Shown here: positions 4,729-5,895 of the stretch, piece by piece
Layout: every line of letters begins with the position of its first letter
Numbering within the stretch: the first letter of the stretch is position 1
Assembly: GCA_030616145.1 (NCBI GenBank)
Contig: JAUWXU010000044.1
Location: 1-5,895 of the forward strand
Direction of reading: 5' to 3'
Source: Candidatus Omnitrophota bacterium
GTDB lineage: Bacteria; Omnitrophota; JAUWXU01
DNA length: 5,895 nt
Made by a program: the position numbers and the translations under genes
Notes under the pieces: generated by a model
Seen by the model: only the letters and a program-made list of their open reading frames with translations
Told to the model about the DNA's origin: nothing
The model's database searches: none

Positions 4729-5439
4729 ATGGATCTGGCCAAGAATATCGAACTCCTAATAAAGGTTCAGGCATTAGATACTCGGACCTATGAATTAAAT
4801 CGCCTGAAGGGTGAAAAACCAAGAGCGTTGGAGGAATTCAGACAGGCGGTTCAGTTAGAAAAAGATAGCCTGGCCAGGGCCAAGGAAGACTTAAAGGCCA
4901 TTCAACTCAAAAAGAAAGACAAAGAGCTCGAATTACAGAAAAAAGAAGAAGAGGTCAAGAAATTTCAAACCCAATTGTATCAGATTAAATCTAATAAGGA
5001 ATACAAGGCCCTGGTTGGTCAGATTGAGGGCCTGAAGGCGGATGATTCGGTTCTGGAAGAAGAGATTATTGTGTTTTTTGATGAGATTGATAAAGCAAAT
5101 AAAGAGATTTCCGAGGCGGAAGATAGTTTAAAAAAGGAAGAAGCCAAACTTAAGGAAGCAGAGGAGACGCTAAAAAAAGAGATATCTCAGATTAATAGCG
5201 AACTGGACAAATTGCGCGGGGAAAAAGAAAAGATAATTGCGAATATTGATAAAATCATTTTGGGAAAGTATGAACATATTTTGAAAAATAAAAACGGCCT
5301 GGCCATGGCGCAATTAGTAAATGATGTGTGTCAAGGTTGTAATATGAATGTCCCGCCGCAGGTAATTAATGAAATAAAAATGAAGAAGGAATTAATAATC
5401 TGTGAGAGTTGTTCAAGGATTTTATATATCATGGAATAA
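4729..5439 (+). CDS. Coiled-coil zinc-ribbon protein (COG1579/DUF164 family)
   Basis: Encodes 236 residues. About residues 5-178 form a long, highly charged antiparallel coiled coil, with the family-typical turn region QLYQIKSNKEYKALVGQIE (82-100). A C-terminal zinc ribbon uses C201-x2-C204 and C225-x2-C228, with VPPQVINEI between the pairs, as is usual in this family. Length is normal. Known relatives include Helicobacter FlgZ (HP0958), which acts in flagellar gene control and RNA binding, and Chlamydia CdsZ, linked to type III secretion. For most members the job is unknown. The start is the ATG after AAGAGAT (4719-4725), only 27 nt from tRNA-Val. The neighbour downstream is an RNase HI gene, a pairing that suggests a nucleic-acid role; this is inferred. 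Confidence 0.9.
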   Translation: MDLAKNIELLIKVQALDTRTYELNRLKGEKPRALEEFRQAVQLEKDSLARAKEDLKAIQLKKKDKELELQKKEEEVKKFQTQLYQIKSNKEYKALVGQIEGLKADDSVLEEEIIVFFDEIDKANKEISEAEDSLKKEEAKLKEAEETLKKEISQINSELDKLRGEKEKIIANIDKIILGKYEHILKNKNGLAMAQLVNDVCQGCNMNVPPQVINEIKMKKELIICESCSRILYIME

Positions 5440-5444
5440 ATAAA

Positions 5445-5512
5445 CTGCTAAGTCGCAAAGGGCGCAAAAGAGTGTTTTGCGAACTTTACGGAAATTTTGT
5501 GTTCTTCGCGAA
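5445..5512. repeat. Octamer and hairpin repeat between zinc-ribbon and RNase H genes
   Basis: The spacer begins with near-octamers CTGCTAAG (5445-5452), TCGCAAAG (5453-5460) and GCGCAAAA (5462-5469). CGCAAAA (5463-5469) pairs with TTTTGCG (5475-5481) around GAGTG. It ends with the palindrome TTCGCGAA (5505-5512). No T-run follows the hairpin, so termination is unlikely and the two flanking genes may be cotranscribed. Confidence 0.55.
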
Positions 5513-5527
5513 TAGGATAAAGAAATT

Positions 5528-5895
5528 ATGAAAAAGTTAACAGTTTATATCGACGGTGCCTCGCAGGGTAATCCTGGACCGTCAGGGATCGGTGTGATTA
5601 TATATAATGAAAAAAAAGAAGTTGTTGGAAAGGTCCAGAAACACATCGGCGAGGCCACAAACAACATAGCCGAATACAGGGCCTTAATTTACGGTCTCAG
5701 GGAAGCCCTTATCTTGAAGCCCTCCCGGATAACCGTCTATACCGATTCAGAATTAATAGTCAACCAAATGAACAATAGGTATAAGGTCAAAAACACAAAA
5801 CTGCAGCCATTTTACCAGGAGGCCACCCATCTGTTAAGCAGTTTTGACCAGGCAGACATAGTGCATATTTCTCGTTCAGATAATCGAGGTGCCGA
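5528..5895 (+). CDS. rnhA: RNase HI-family ribonuclease, N-terminal part (runs off the window)
   Basis: The frame is open from ATG 5528 to the window end: 122 full codons plus GA of the next. RNase H cuts the RNA strand of RNA-DNA hybrids with a DEDD metal centre. Visible catalytic residues are Asp9 (YIDGASQGNPGPSG), Glu49 (TNNIAEYRAL) and Asp73 (YTDSELIV). The family's fourth Asp is expected exactly at the cut codon, after SDNRGA. The spacing between Asp73 and this end is short and lacks the basic handle of the E. coli enzyme. It therefore resembles the compact RNase HI/RVT_3 type found in many bacteria and archaea. An AGGA lies 10 nt before the ATG, rather far, so initiation may be modest. 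It is 88 nt downstream of the zinc-ribbon gene in the same direction. Confidence 0.92.
   Translation, partial: MKKLTVYIDGASQGNPGPSGIGVIIYNEKKEVVGKVQKHIGEATNNIAEYRALIYGLREALILKPSRITVYTDSELIVNQMNNRYKVKNTKLQPFYQEATHLLSSFDQADIVHISRSDNRGA

Overview
The window looks like chromosomal DNA of a moderately AT-rich, Gram-negative (diderm) bacterium. One gene encodes a signal-peptide-bearing beta-barrel protein that ends in phenylalanine, as outer-membrane proteins do. A second gene encodes another exported protein. Intergenic DNA is full of short degenerate octamer repeats and a REP-like palindrome, a style I associate with uncultured environmental lineages such as Omnitrophota. That placement is a guess from general style, not from a marker gene.

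Left part (1-2653). The window opens inside the C-terminal end of an HD-GYP domain (cyclic-di-GMP phosphodiesterase family). A REP-like element with two small hairpins follows directly. Next comes a well-formed sigma-70-type promoter whose -35 box sits in the middle of a 9+9 bp palindrome. A second dyad covers its -10 and start region. It drives a single gene for a 237-residue outer-membrane beta-barrel protein, closed by a strong intrinsic terminator. A second good promoter then starts a two-gene unit: a CpaF/TadA-type secretion ATPase, followed 7 bp later by an exported protein with a jelly-roll-like N-terminal domain and TPR repeats (2661-3737). No other tad/pilus gene is visible.

Middle part (3738-4701) is an RNA locus: degenerate 7- and 8-nt tandem repeats, an extended -10 promoter, a tRNA with anticodon CAU, the RNase P RNA gene (rnpB, bacterial type A), and tRNA-Val(CAC). 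The CAU tRNA has C4-G69 and C5-G68 and an isoleucine-like acceptor stem, so it is more likely tRNA-Ile2 (lysidine-modified) than elongator Met. The ribozyme RNA thus lies between two of its own substrates. Three copies of one short repeat around rnpB allow two mutually exclusive long helices: one seals the tRNA-rnpB spacer, the other extends helix P1 of RNase P to about 19 bp.

Right part (4729-5895). A coiled-coil protein with a C-terminal four-cysteine zinc ribbon (COG1579/DUF164 family) is followed by the start of an RNase HI-type gene that runs off the window just as its fourth catalytic Asp codon begins. The spacer between them holds another octamer/hairpin repeat.

I see no CRISPR, transposase, phage gene or defence system. 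The most original material is the regulatory and RNA architecture: the palindrome on the OMP promoter, the switching repeats around rnpB, and the recurring octamer-phased repeats.
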